A stretch of 64,000 nucleotides of DNA from Prolixibacteraceae bacterium JC049 (GTDB taxonomy: Bacteria > Bacteroidota > Bacteroidia > Bacteroidales > Prolixibacteraceae): positions 381-64,380 of the forward strand of contig SACZ01000001.1 in NCBI GenBank assembly GCA_023369685.1, in the 5' to 3' direction. Positions 1 to 9,664 of this stretch are shown piece by piece. The notes under the pieces were generated by a model. The model ran no database searches. It was not told the origin of the DNA and saw only the letters and a program-made list of their open reading frames with translations. How positions within the stretch are numbered: the first letter of the stretch is position 1; every line of letters begins with the position of its first letter. Both the position numbers and the translations under genes were made by a program.

Positions 1-2403
1 TCAGGAACGTATGAGTACAGCTATGATGGCGGCTCAAACTGGGAAACAGGTTCAACTAAGACCGATTTATCAGCCAATAGCTATTCAGTACAGATGCGTG
101 ATGCGAACAATAAAACGGATGTGGTCTTATTAGGTGTTATAGTATTAGTTACCCCGAATAACTTAACCGCTGAAGTGGAATGGGAGCAACCTAGCTTTGA
201 TGGTGCCAGCGATGGTGAAATATCAATTATCAATCCATCTGGAGCTGCAATAGGTACAATCTATAAAGTTAGTATTGATGGAGGAGTAAACTGGACAACA
301 GACTTGCTGTTTTCCAACCTTGCAGAGGGAACTTACCAGGTAATGCTTCGTGTTAATGATGAGGCTGAAAGCAAAGTTATACTGCAGGAAGTCATACTTG
401 TTAATCCCGCCACATTAACGGCACAAGTTACACATACTAATGTTTCGTTGGTTGGAGGAAATGATGGCTCAATAACTATTTTATCTCCTTCAGGAGGCAA
501 GGATGGTGTTGTATATGAGTATAGTTTCGATGGGGGAGCGACCTGGCAAAAAGAATTAAAAAAGGAAAACCTGGCAATAGGAAGTTATGAGGTAATGATG
601 AGAGTTGAAGGGGAAGCAGCCTCGGAGGTGTCGTTATCTGAAATTGTAATTGAATATACAGGCAGTTTAACTGCAGAATTAATTGTTGTTGATCCTTCGG
701 AATATGGGAAAAGTGATGGAGAGATTCATATCGCAAATGCGACAGGTGGAGCAGGTGTTTATGAGTTCAGTATAAATAATGGAAACGAGTGGATGCTAGT
801 ACCTGATTTCAATGATTTACCAGCGGGTAGTTATGAGGTGATGGTATGTATGCAAGGAAAAGCAGAAACAATTACAAAGATAGGGACGGTAAAACTAACG
901 AACCCACCGTTTGCGGAAATCCAATGTGATAATAATGTTCTGAATTGTAGAAATACGACAATAACATTAAATGGAGCATCTTGTACAGATGGAAATGGAA
1001 CATCAAACATTGCATACTTATGGGGAACAGGAGAAACAACTAGTAGCATTCAAATTGATGAAGCTGGAACATATTCGTTGACAGTAAAAGATCTTGCTAC
1101 CAATAAAGAAGCTTCTTACTCTGTTGAGATTTCAGAAGATAAAACAACTCCAAATGTAAATATTGTGACGAGTGCCGATGCGTTCGATTGTAATAATGAG
1201 ATAATTGTGCTTGAGGCTACAGTGAGTGGTAGTAATGAAACAAATTATGAATATCAGTGGAGTAATGGTCAAACAACTTCAACAATAGAAATAACTGAAG
1301 CTGGTGAATTTACGGTAAATGTAGTTAATACTGATAGCTATTGCGAATCGGGAGCGACAGTAACAATAGGGAAGGTGGCTCCATTGAATATTGAAGTGGT
1401 TGAAGTACATAATGTCAGTTGTTTTGATGGAGAAGATGGAAATATCATTACAAATATTACAGGAGGTAAAAAACCGTATCAGATCGAATGGAGTAGTGAG
1501 GCACAGGAACAAAGCGAAATACTGCAAGGATTAAAGGCTGGTAGTTATCATTTATTGGTAACAGATGCTTTAGGGTGTAGTGCCGAGGTTGATGTAAAAA
1601 TTGAGAAGCCATTATTACCATCTATTAGTGTAACTGTCGACCCGATCAACTGTTACGGATATGATGATGGACGAATCAACTTAAGCTATGTGAAAGAAAA
1701 ATCGGCCGCTGGATATGGAGAAGATGAAGGACAACTTCTAAACAATTATGAATTTAGTATTGATGGTGGTAACTCGTGGCTGAAGCAATTGAACTTCGAA
1801 GATCTGGAACCAGGAGTTTACGATATATTCCTTAGATATCAAGAGTCAGGCTGTACCTCTTTTATTAAGCAGGTAGAGTTGGTAGAGCCAGAAGAATTAG
1901 CTTTTGAAAGTGAAATTCAACATTCTATTAGTACTAAAGTTGTCGATGGTTCCATCGCACTTAGTGTAGAAGGAGGAACAGGACCTTATACTTACATTTG
2001 GAATACCGGAGATACTCAGGCTGGGTTAAATGAAGTTCCTGCGGGAGACTATACTGTTGAAATTACAGATGCCAATGGATGTCTCGTTGAGGGTCGATTC
2101 ACTATACAGAATTTGATTGAATTAATCTCGGCAGAGAAACTTCTAACTCCTAATGGAGACGGTATAAATGATGTGTTTGTGATTGAAGATATTGATCGAT
2201 TCCCGGATAATGAATTGATTGTATTCAATCGACTGGGAGTAAAAGTGTTTAGTATGAAACGTTACGATAACTCATGGGCCGCCACATCAGGAAGCAATGC
2301 CATCGGAGGAAAAGGTACCATCCCTCCAGGTACATACTACTATCTCTTGGTGCTTGAAAAAGGACAAAAACCATATAAAGGCTTTATCGAGGTAAACTAT
2401 TAG
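1..2403 (+). CDS. T9SS type B cargo, repeat-containing surface adhesin (5' end missing)
   Basis: The frame is already open at base 1, with no start codon needed before the first in-frame ATG at 94, so this is the C-terminal 800 residues of a longer protein. The visible part begins with about three degenerate repeats of roughly 85-95 residues carrying the pattern Y-x-x-S-x-D-G-G-x-x-W, then LxxGSYEVM and NPxxLTA. Cys-containing Ig-like segments and SprB-like repeats follow (ITGGKKPYQIEWS, AGSYHLLVTDALGCS). The last 85 or so residues are a gliding-motility-associated C-terminal (CHU_C, type B) sorting domain with LTPNGDGINDVF, FNRLGVKVF and PPGTYYYLL. Such domains direct export by the type IX system and surface attachment. 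The PorP/SprF homologue directly downstream is the usual partner of type B cargo. The function is inferred as adhesion or surface display. The true length is unknown. Confidence 0.9.
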   Translation, partial: SGTYEYSYDGGSNWETGSTKTDLSANSYSVQMRDANNKTDVVLLGVIVLVTPNNLTAEVEWEQPSFDGASDGEISIINPSGAAIGTIYKVSIDGGVNWTTDLLFSNLAEGTYQVMLRVNDEAESKVILQEVILVNPATLTAQVTHTNVSLVGGNDGSITILSPSGGKDGVVYEYSFDGGATWQKELKKENLAIGSYEVMMRVEGEAASEVSLSEIVIEYTGSLTAELIVVDPSEYGKSDGEIHIANATGGAGVYEFSINNGNEWMLVPDFNDLPAGSYEVMVCMQGKAETITKIGTVKLTNPPFAEIQCDNNVLNCRNTTITLNGASCTDGNGTSNIAYLWGTGETTSSIQIDEAGTYSLTVKDLATNKEASYSVEISEDKTTPNVNIVTSADAFDCNNEIIVLEATVSGSNETNYEYQWSNGQTTSTIEITEAGEFTVNVVNTDSYCESGATVTIGKVAPLNIEVVEVHNVSCFDGEDGNIITNITGGKKPYQIEWSSEAQEQSEILQGLKAGSYHLLVTDALGCSAEVDVKIEKPLLPSISVTVDPINCYGYDDGRINLSYVKEKSAAGYGEDEGQLLNNYEFSIDGGNSWLKQLNFEDLEPGVYDIFLRYQESGCTSFIKQVELVEPEELAFESEIQHSISTKVVDGSIALSVEGGTGPYTYIWNTGDTQAGLNEVPAGDYTVEITDANGCLVEGRFTIQNLIELISAEKLLTPNGDGINDVFVIEDIDRFPDNELIVFNRLGVKVFSMKRYDNSWAATSGSNAIGGKGTIPPGTYYYLLVLEKGQKPYKGFIEVNY

Positions 2404-2445
2404 CAGCGTATTTAAAATCAGATTCAAATCGAAACCAATAAACAG

Positions 2446-3357
2446 ATGAAGGGGATAATATATTTAGTTATTCTTTTAGCCTTGTTCTCTTTTCAAGAGA
2501 GTAAAGCACAAGAATTATTGCAAAATACATTGTATGTATTCAATAGACAGTTAATTAATCCTGCAGTAGTTGGAACTAATGATGACTTAACAGCAACATT
2601 GAATCATCGTGAACAATGGGTGAACTTCGACGGAAACCCAAGTACTAGTTTCTTTACAATGTCTGGAAAACTACCATATAACTTAGGTGGAGGAATTAGC
2701 TTGTTTCACGATAAACATGGAGTTTGGAATCATTCAGGAGCATTGCTGGACTTGGCTTATAAAATTCGATTAGATATGGACGGCACAATGCTGTCATTCG
2801 GTTTAAAGTCTGAATTGTCGGTTCTAAATGTCGACTACAATAAACTTTCCAAACAAGTTGATCCGGTAGAGGAACAAGGCGTTGAAAATAAATTCGATTT
2901 TAATCAGGGGGTTGGTGCGATTGTATATAACTCGAAGTATTATGCCGGGTTGTCTGTAATGTCGCTGATCAAGAGTGCTGCAGAAAGTTCAGAGTTTTCG
3001 GGGTTATGGAACAAGACTACTTTTTGTCTAATGGGAGGCTATCTGTGGGATATAAATAGTGCAGTGAAATTTAAACCATCGGTACTGTTTCGAGCAGTAA
3101 AACATATGCCTTTGGCTGTCGATGTAAATGCCAATTTTAAACTTTTCAATAAGCTATGGATAGGAGCAGTGTATCGTTTAAATACAGCAATTGGAGCTAA
3201 TGCGGTGTTTAACCTTACTCCTAAACTGAAAGTTGGATATGCCTATGATTTTTATACCAACAGATTGAATTTAATCAATTCCGGGGCACATGAAATTATG
3301 CTGTCTTACAGGTTCTCATTAAACGGAAAAGGTAATAGTAACCCTATCTATTTTTAA
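2446..3357 (+). CDS. PorP/SprF family type IX secretion-associated outer membrane protein
   Basis: The 303-residue protein starts with a signal peptide ending near KAQE and has the PorP/SprF signature: LYVFNRQLINPAVVG near the N terminus, then HREQWVNFDGNP, and a barrel ending in an aromatic terminus (LSYRFSLN...YF). Members of this family sit in the outer membrane. They help a cognate type B cargo protein, usually encoded immediately upstream, to be secreted or anchored. Here it lies 42 bases after the adhesin stop codon and 11 bases before the next gene, so the three are probably one operon. It is not the core PorP, because the rest of the core secretion genes (porK, L, M, N) are absent from the window. 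A cargo-specific SprF-like role is more likely. Confidence 0.9.
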   Translation: MKGIIYLVILLALFSFQESKAQELLQNTLYVFNRQLINPAVVGTNDDLTATLNHREQWVNFDGNPSTSFFTMSGKLPYNLGGGISLFHDKHGVWNHSGALLDLAYKIRLDMDGTMLSFGLKSELSVLNVDYNKLSKQVDPVEEQGVENKFDFNQGVGAIVYNSKYYAGLSVMSLIKSAAESSEFSGLWNKTTFCLMGGYLWDINSAVKFKPSVLFRAVKHMPLAVDVNANFKLFNKLWIGAVYRLNTAIGANAVFNLTPKLKVGYAYDFYTNRLNLINSGAHEIMLSYRFSLNGKGNSNPIYF

Positions 3358-3368
3358 TTATTGACGCT

Positions 3369-5084
3369 ATGAAGATCAAACTATTTACATGCATTCTGAT
3401 GTTGTCAGTTTTATTCCCTGTTTTTGCATCGGCTCAGAAAGTGCGAATGAAGTATGCAACCAAGTTGATGGAGAAAAAGGAATATATTGAAGCGATTGAA
3501 TATTTCGAAGATTTAGCCGGAATTAGAGGATGTGACCCAAAAGTGTTGGAGTTGGCAGCATTTTGTAACCGAAAAATAGGAAACTATCGAAAGGCGGAAT
3601 ATTGGCTTTCTAAATTAATGCGCTCAAAATCTCCTCTTCCCAAACATTATGTACTGTATTTTCGGGCATTATTGGATAATGGGAAGTACAAGAAAGCAAT
3701 GATAGTTTATAAAGAGTACATGGAGAAAGGGTTTCATGATACTGTTCTTGATGAATATTTTAGCAATGGAAACTTTTTTCAGAAAAACCAATTAGACTCT
3801 TCAGAAGTATGCTTGTTTTCATTACCAATGAATTCATTTCATAATGAGCTTACCCCTGCATTGCGAGGTAATGAGTTGTTTTTTGGATATGCCAAAAGAG
3901 AACGCCATAAGGGCCGATTAACATCATTAAATCCGGGAAATATAGAACTCCGAATGGCAGATGTTTACAGCGAGACCGAGATTATTGAAAATCGCTCTTG
4001 GAAAACAGCGAATGCCAAATTGAATAAAGAAACGTATGTCAACTTTAGTCTGGATTCAAAAACAATATTTTTAAATAAGGTCGATCGTAGAAAAAATAAA
4101 CAGCTTTACTGGGGGAAAGGAGATAGTTTAGACATTAACCGTTTACAAAAATTCACCTACAATTCCCGTAAATATTCTGTTGGTCGGGCTACTCTTTCTC
4201 CCAATGGAAAATACTTGGTTTTTAGTTCCGATATGAAGGGAAGTGTAGGTGGAGTTGATTTGTGGGTATCTGAATGGAAAGATGAAAAGTGGCAACAACC
4301 CCAAAATCTGGGTGAGAATATAAATACTCACGAAGATGAGGTAATGCCTAATTTTGTTAACGATTCTACCCTTTGTTTTTCTTCAGAAGGACTTCCTGGC
4401 TTTGGCCGATTTGATATGTTTTTGGTGGGTTTTAAAGATGGAGTTGTAGGAAAGGCTCGAAATATGGGAAGTCCGGTGAATAGCTATAAGAGTGAAATTG
4501 GTGTTTGCTGGTCGCCACAATATGGACAGTATTTATTTGCTTCGGACAGAGAGAGAAGCTACGACATATATGTTTATAAAAAGGTGAAACCTAAAAAACA
4601 AATAAATCAACCAGTGGAGATGGAAGAAGTGAAAAAGGAAGAAATTTTAGTTGAAAATAAAAAAGAACCAGAAGTAGAATCCATTCAGGTTGCTTCAGTA
4701 GAAAAACATCAGAAAGAGAAAGTTGACGTTAATAAAGCTGAGCAGAGGGAAATAGCTACAGTTACGCCAGAAGAACAAAATACATTATTGATTGAGGAAG
4801 AAGAAGTGCAGCCATCGAAAGTATTAGCTGAAGGAGAAGGTTTTTATTATGCCATTCAGGTAATGGCAGTATGGAAGTGCTCTGAAGCTGATAGTTATTT
4901 CGAGATGATGTTTAAAGAAGACAAAAATAGTTTTGAAGTTGTTGAAGAAGACGGTTGGCTGAAGTATAGGACTGGACACTTTAATAGTTACAGAGAAGCT
5001 TTGGAGAATGCCAATGACTTAGGATATAGTCAGGTATATATTGTAAGAATGAATGCAACTCAGGTAATACGAAAAATTAAGTGA
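3369..5084 (+). CDS. TPR - PD40 propeller - SPOR domain protein of the T9SS adhesin cluster
   Basis: The protein has 571 residues. A signal peptide ends near FASAQ. A TPR-like helical region follows (about 30-140: YIEAIEYFEDLAG, NYRKAEYWLSKLM), then PD40/WD40-like propeller repeats (about 160-410: ATLSPNGKYLVFSSD, GVDLWVSEW, CFSSEGLPGFGRFDMFLV, YLFASDRERSYDIYVY). Next comes a charged Glu/Lys/Val linker (about 410-490), and a C-terminal SPOR-like module (about 490-571: FYYAIQVMAVW, RTGHFNSYREALENAN). The front half matches the layout of PorE-type proteins, which normally end in an OmpA peptidoglycan-binding domain. Here a SPOR-like domain, which in other proteins binds denuded peptidoglycan, takes that place. 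By inference it anchors the adhesin/PorP module to the cell wall. Confidence 0.82.
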   Translation: MKIKLFTCILMLSVLFPVFASAQKVRMKYATKLMEKKEYIEAIEYFEDLAGIRGCDPKVLELAAFCNRKIGNYRKAEYWLSKLMRSKSPLPKHYVLYFRALLDNGKYKKAMIVYKEYMEKGFHDTVLDEYFSNGNFFQKNQLDSSEVCLFSLPMNSFHNELTPALRGNELFFGYAKRERHKGRLTSLNPGNIELRMADVYSETEIIENRSWKTANAKLNKETYVNFSLDSKTIFLNKVDRRKNKQLYWGKGDSLDINRLQKFTYNSRKYSVGRATLSPNGKYLVFSSDMKGSVGGVDLWVSEWKDEKWQQPQNLGENINTHEDEVMPNFVNDSTLCFSSEGLPGFGRFDMFLVGFKDGVVGKARNMGSPVNSYKSEIGVCWSPQYGQYLFASDRERSYDIYVYKKVKPKKQINQPVEMEEVKKEEILVENKKEPEVESIQVASVEKHQKEKVDVNKAEQREIATVTPEEQNTLLIEEEEVQPSKVLAEGEGFYYAIQVMAVWKCSEADSYFEMMFKEDKNSFEVVEEDGWLKYRTGHFNSYREALENANDLGYSQVYIVRMNATQVIRKIK

Positions 5085-5225
5085 TAGCCATTGATCATTG
5101 AGTGTAAGGAATAAATGGTAGAGGGGGGAAACATGGGGGTTTAATTGTTGATGATTTGTACTGATCGCAACATTTAGAATCCCATTTCAAATTCAATAAA
5201 AGTAAAAAAGAATAAAAGAAGGAAA

Positions 5226-7790
5226 ATGGGGAAGGTTAGTTTTTTACTGCTTGCTGTTCTTTTTGCCCTAACTACCCACGCACAGAATATAATCTGGTCA
5301 GAATATTTCGATGCTTATCCCAATGGCCGTATGATAGGACCCGGTTTAACTGAAGATACTTATAAGTGGAAAATCGATGCCGGAAAGAGAGATGCCAGTT
5401 CAGCATCGGTGCAAAATGGGAAATTGCGTTTTCAATCCCATTTTACGAGTAATACCTTTTACACTGAAGAAATCGATATTTCATCATTTACAGATGTGTC
5501 AATTAGTATTGACTACTCGACAACAGGATCCGGAATTTTTAATTCGTCGGCGTTGCTCGAATATGTGCTGGACGGTGCAACTCATCAGATGGCCAACTTA
5601 AACACATCTGGAAGTACAACCTTGGCTGTTTCTGAACTAAATGGACAAAAACTGTCGATTCGGTGTACAGTGTTTACAGGTACTGATAACTACAGAATTT
5701 ATATCGATAACATTGTTGTTCGGGCAACTTATAGTAATCAGGAGAAGCATTTTCAGGGAGATGGACGCTTAAAAGCAGAATATTGGAATGGTATAGGTGG
5801 CACCAGAATAAGTAGTTTAAAAGCGAATAGTAACTATCCCAATAACCCAACAACAACCGAATATTTGTCTTCCTTTGATGCTCCACGGAATAGAGGTACT
5901 AGTTTTGGAGGTCGTTTTACAGGCTATATTGTACCTCCACAGACAGGATATTATAACTTTTTTGTAGCCAGTGACGATAATTCTGAATTTAGAATTAGCT
6001 CTAATGACGATCCCGGAAATTTACCAATTGATGCGAATGTTTATGTTGATTCATGGGCTAGTTATCAGAACTATTGGGATAGCGATTGTTTTCATTCTTC
6101 CAGTAAGCTATTGGTAAAAGGGAATGTATATTACTTCGAAGGTTTATATAAAGAAGGTGGTGGTGGCGATCATTTTACTTTAGCCTGGCTAAAACCGGGA
6201 GATAAAAGTTTGAATATTATTCCTTCCAGTGCACTTTCAACTACTAATGTTATGCCCCTTAACTTAGAGCTTTCGGGACAAAATATTAGTCCAAATAACT
6301 GGACACTTAAAGCAACTACAACGGGTGGTGTCGAACCTTATCAGTTTAAATTAAACAGCCAGAGTTTTCAAAGTGGTAGCGAGTTTTATAATCTTCCTGA
6401 TGGAGAGTATACTGTGGTAGTCCGTGATGCTATGGGGAGCGAAAAAAGTACTGATATAACATTGAGTTTATCAACGGTATTAAGTGTAACTCTTACCGCA
6501 GAAAATGCAGATTGTGGTGCCTGTAACGGAAGTGCTTTAGTGAAAATTAGTGGAGGCAAACCTCCTTTTCAGGTAAATTGGAGTGGAAGTGGTTTTGCTG
6601 ATGTTAAGACCAAAAAAGAGATAACTTTTCATGGTAATGAAGAGACCTTTGACTATCAGTTAGAATTGAATATTGCTTATGAAAATCGAATGGAATCTGA
6701 TTTCACCGATATTTATTTTGTGAGTGAAGACGGAAATTCTATTCCTCATTGGATTGAAAAATACACCGATTCCCATTCTGCTGTCGTTTGGGTTAAAATA
6801 CAACATGTTAAAGTGGGAGATAATAAAATTGAGATGTTTTATGGTGACAGTGGGTATAGTTCGCTTAATGATATTAATACTGTAATGAATGCTGAAGGAC
6901 TGAATGTAGAATATCATAATGGAATAAATCTGAGTAGTCTATTGTATCGATGTGTAGATAAAAGGGTACTCGATTATTCATTTGATTCAGGACAGAAAGT
7001 GAATGTTGGAGATTGTACCGATGGCCTGTTTGACAATCTAAGTGTTCGTTGGACAGGGTGGATTAAGAATCCGTCTAGCCAACAAAATATTTACCTCAAT
7101 ATTCAAACCGACGACGGAGCTCGACTTTATTTAGACGATATGGACAATAGTATTATCAACAGATGGTACCCGCAACCGGCAACATTTCATTATTCATCAT
7201 TTGCGTTCAATAATACCATTGTTCGTTTTAAATATGAATTTTTCGATAATAGTGGACATGCTACTGCTCAATTGGGATATTCTAATACACCAGTGAGTGA
7301 CGTTGGTACCTTGGTTCCCAAGGGAAATTATTATTATCGGAATATAATAGAGAATCCTCCAACACAGATTGTGATAGGGCATGAAATAAGCACGCAATGG
7401 GTGGAAGAAGGATTGTGCAAGGGAGTACATCAGTTGACTGTTACCGATTCTGAAGATCAACTAGTGAGCCAAACTGTTACAATTGAAGAGTTAACCAGCT
7501 CGTTGCAAATACTCAATTTCGATGGATGTTCCAACCCTGAAGGTAATGCCAAAGCAGTTGTTTCTGTTAACAGTGCGGGGAATTTTCATTACCAATTTCT
7601 TTTCAATAATGTCGTCATTCAAGATTTTGGAAACAACAACCAATGCGACCTGGAAAGCCATTTAACAGAAGGAAGCCATGTAATAGAAGTGGTCATTCAG
7701 AACTTAGATGATAATGCATGTAAATTGGTTGAACAGAAGGTTGTTGAAGTGCATAAACAAATTCAAACCAATCAAATTATGATGGAGTAG
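5226..7790 (+). CDS. Large secreted PA14-domain protein
   Basis: The protein has 854 residues with a signal peptide ending around THAQN. In order I see a jelly-roll-like N-terminal domain (about 20-170), a PA14-like domain (about 180-340: GRLKAEYWNGIGG, FFVASDDNSEFRIS, YYFEGLYKEGGGGDHFTLAW), an SprB-like repeat (about 345-460) and a DUF2341-like domain (about 470-560: DIYFVSEDGNSIPHWIEK). A second PA14-like domain follows (about 565-700: LNVEYHNGINLSSL, IQTDDGARLYLDD), and then two further repeat-like segments. PA14 and DUF2341 modules generally bind carbohydrate or take part in adhesion. I see neither a type A nor a type B sorting domain at the C terminus, so whether it uses the T9SS is open. 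It lies 141 bases after the SPOR gene on the same strand. Confidence 0.82.
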   Translation: MGKVSFLLLAVLFALTTHAQNIIWSEYFDAYPNGRMIGPGLTEDTYKWKIDAGKRDASSASVQNGKLRFQSHFTSNTFYTEEIDISSFTDVSISIDYSTTGSGIFNSSALLEYVLDGATHQMANLNTSGSTTLAVSELNGQKLSIRCTVFTGTDNYRIYIDNIVVRATYSNQEKHFQGDGRLKAEYWNGIGGTRISSLKANSNYPNNPTTTEYLSSFDAPRNRGTSFGGRFTGYIVPPQTGYYNFFVASDDNSEFRISSNDDPGNLPIDANVYVDSWASYQNYWDSDCFHSSSKLLVKGNVYYFEGLYKEGGGGDHFTLAWLKPGDKSLNIIPSSALSTTNVMPLNLELSGQNISPNNWTLKATTTGGVEPYQFKLNSQSFQSGSEFYNLPDGEYTVVVRDAMGSEKSTDITLSLSTVLSVTLTAENADCGACNGSALVKISGGKPPFQVNWSGSGFADVKTKKEITFHGNEETFDYQLELNIAYENRMESDFTDIYFVSEDGNSIPHWIEKYTDSHSAVVWVKIQHVKVGDNKIEMFYGDSGYSSLNDINTVMNAEGLNVEYHNGINLSSLLYRCVDKRVLDYSFDSGQKVNVGDCTDGLFDNLSVRWTGWIKNPSSQQNIYLNIQTDDGARLYLDDMDNSIINRWYPQPATFHYSSFAFNNTIVRFKYEFFDNSGHATAQLGYSNTPVSDVGTLVPKGNYYYRNIIENPPTQIVIGHEISTQWVEEGLCKGVHQLTVTDSEDQLVSQTVTIEELTSSLQILNFDGCSNPEGNAKAVVSVNSAGNFHYQFLFNNVVIQDFGNNNQCDLESHLTEGSHVIEVVIQNLDDNACKLVEQKVVEVHKQIQTNQIMME

Positions 7791-7936
7791 TATTTTTTAG
7801 AGGTAATTTTTCATTAGTCAATTTCAACAACATTGCGATAGGTCGCTTCTGGTTATCATTTCCTAACAACAGATTAAATCTTTCTAACATTATGCATTGC
7901 TATTTGTTGCAATATCAGAAAGTCATATAATCCTAT

Positions 7937-7944
7937 TAGTTTTG
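7937..7944 (+). promoter_or_regulatory. Bacteroidetes -7 promoter element upstream of marC-type gene
   Basis: TAGTTTTG matches the TAnnTTTG -7 consensus of the primary sigma factor of Bacteroidota. It lies about 30 bases upstream of the start codon. No good -33 TTTG is seen at the standard distance, so this is a moderate prediction. Confidence 0.4.
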
Positions 7945-7974
7945 TGGAGATTAAGTACTAAATAAGCCTCTGTT

Positions 7975-8547
7975 ATGAACTTTTCATTTAAAGAAATCAT
8001 CACCTCAGCTATGGTGTTGTTTGCAGTAATCGATATGATTGGAAATATTCCAATTATCATTGAACTTCGTCGTAAAGTTGGTCATATTCAAAGCGAAAAA
8101 GCCAGTGTCGTTTCAGCAATAATAATGATTGCCTTCCTGTTTTTAGGAGAGCAAATACTACATCTGATTGGCATTGATGTTTATTCATTTGCTGTTGCTG
8201 GTGCTTTGGTGTTATTCTTTCTGGCCTTGGAAATGATTTTGGGAATTCAGTTATTTAAAGACGATGAGCCCGAAACGGCGTCTATTGTTCCTTTGGCATT
8301 TCCACTTATTGCAGGAGCTGGGTCGTTAACAACACTGTTATCACTTCGTGCCGAATATCATGTAGAGAATATCGTAGTGGGAATTCTTATTAATATGGTA
8401 TTTGTCTATACGATATTAAAGTCGTCGGGTAAAATTTCGCGCATATTAGGAAAAGGGGGGATAAATGTAATCCGAAAAGTATTTGGAATTATCCTTTTAG
8501 CCATTGCAGTTAAACTATTTGCTTCCAATTTGGGAAATTTGGTCTAG
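7975..8547 (+). CDS. MarC family integral membrane protein
   Basis: The 190-residue protein is almost entirely hydrophobic, with about six membrane segments. It has the family layout: an N-terminal helix with FAVIDMIGNIPIII, a central LVLFFLALEMILG segment and the PLAFPLIAGAGSLTT motif, then C-terminal helices. The size fits the MarC/UPF0056 family (about 190-220 residues). The biochemical role of the family is not established; the name comes from proximity to the mar locus in E. coli, and a role in drug resistance was not confirmed. The apbE gene starts 27 bases after its stop codon. Confidence 0.88.
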   Translation: MNFSFKEIITSAMVLFAVIDMIGNIPIIIELRRKVGHIQSEKASVVSAIIMIAFLFLGEQILHLIGIDVYSFAVAGALVLFFLALEMILGIQLFKDDEPETASIVPLAFPLIAGAGSLTTLLSLRAEYHVENIVVGILINMVFVYTILKSSGKISRILGKGGINVIRKVFGIILLAIAVKLFASNLGNLV

Positions 8548-8574
8548 ATTTGTGGCGCTAAAAAATAGAATACT

Positions 8575-9612
8575 ATGAGTAAGAAATATTTTTATGCCGT
8601 TGTGGCTGTGTTGTTTTTGGTAGTTGGGTGTGGTAAGAAAAAGAAAGAGGTAGAACAAGCTACACAACCAGCTGAGCCAGCATTTGTGTTTATCGAAGGT
8701 TTTACTCAGGGAACGATTTATCACATTGTGTATGAACATCCACAAGGGAAAAATATAAAACCAGCCATTGAAAAAGAGCTGGAGCGATTCAATAATTCAC
8801 TTTCAACCTATATTCCTACTTCAACTATTTCGAAAGTAAATCAGAATTTATCGATTGAAGTAGATACACTTTTCGAACGTTGTTTTCAGCGCGGGAAGGA
8901 GATATCGAAAGCAACCAACGGAGCGTTCGATATGACAGTAATGCCTTTGGTGAATGCTTGGGGATTTGGTTTTAAAAATAAGGAGAACATTACAAGAACT
9001 TTGGTTGATAGTTTGCAACAAACTGTTGGCTGGCAAAAGGTGAATATCGAAAACAGACAAGTTGTAAAACAAGATACGGCAACCATGCTCGATGCCAGTG
9101 CTATTGCAAAAGGCTACGGAGTGGATGTTATTGCTATGTTACTTGACCGTTATGGATGCAAGAATTTCATGGTTGAAATTGGTGGCGAAGTATCTGTGAA
9201 AGGGAAAAACAAAAAAGGAAAACTTTGGCGTATTGGTATTAATCAGCCCAAAGACAATGCTCCGATAAAATCAGAATTACAAGCCGTTGTTGAGTTGAAT
9301 AATCAGGCTTTGGCAACTTCTGGTAATTACCGAAATTTTTACATCGAAGGAGGCAAGAAGTTTGCTCATACTATCGATCCTCAAACGGGATATCCGGTGC
9401 AGCATAGTTTGTTAAGCGCAACAGTAGTAGCAGCCGATTGTATGACAGCCGATGCTTATGCTACTTCGTTCATGGTAATGGGAATGGAAAAGGCAAAGAG
9501 AATTGTAAAGAACTCGGGTGAGCTGGAAGCATTCTTTATTTATGCCGATGATAAAGGAGAATATAAAACCTGGATTTCAGAAGGGCTAAAGAAGCAGTTG
9601 AAAGAATTGTAA
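8575..9612 (+). CDS. apbE: FAD:protein FMN transferase (ApbE), lipoprotein
   Basis: The 345-residue protein begins with a lipoprotein signal (LFLVVGCGKKKK, lipobox Cys near residue 19). The ApbE/DUF family fold follows, with FTQGTIYHIVYEH, FNNSLSTYIPTSTISKVN, GAFDMTVMPLVNAWGFGF, DASAIAKGYGVD, MVEIGGEVSVKG, TSGNYRNF, HTIDPQTGYP and CMTADAYATSFMVMG. ApbE transfers FMN from FAD to Thr residues of periplasmic targets, classically the NqrB/NqrC subunits of Na+-translocating NADH:quinone reductase and RnfG/RnfD. None of those genes is in the window. A TAGATTTG -7-like sequence at 8545-8552 overlaps the end of the marC-type gene, so apbE may have its own promoter. Confidence 0.95.
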   Translation: MSKKYFYAVVAVLFLVVGCGKKKKEVEQATQPAEPAFVFIEGFTQGTIYHIVYEHPQGKNIKPAIEKELERFNNSLSTYIPTSTISKVNQNLSIEVDTLFERCFQRGKEISKATNGAFDMTVMPLVNAWGFGFKNKENITRTLVDSLQQTVGWQKVNIENRQVVKQDTATMLDASAIAKGYGVDVIAMLLDRYGCKNFMVEIGGEVSVKGKNKKGKLWRIGINQPKDNAPIKSELQAVVELNNQALATSGNYRNFYIEGGKKFAHTIDPQTGYPVQHSLLSATVVAADCMTADAYATSFMVMGMEKAKRIVKNSGELEAFFIYADDKGEYKTWISEGLKKQLKEL

Positions 9613-9632
9613 TAACAAAGATATACTAGACT

Positions 9633-9661
9633 AAAAAAGCATCCTAATGGGATGCTTTTTT
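9633..9661. terminator. Bidirectional intrinsic terminator between apbE and a small membrane protein gene
   Basis: GCATCC (9639-9644) pairs with GGATGC (9650-9655). The stem is flanked by A6 on the left and T6 on the right, so it can end transcription from either side of these convergent genes. Confidence 0.85.
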
Positions 9662-9664
9662 AAT

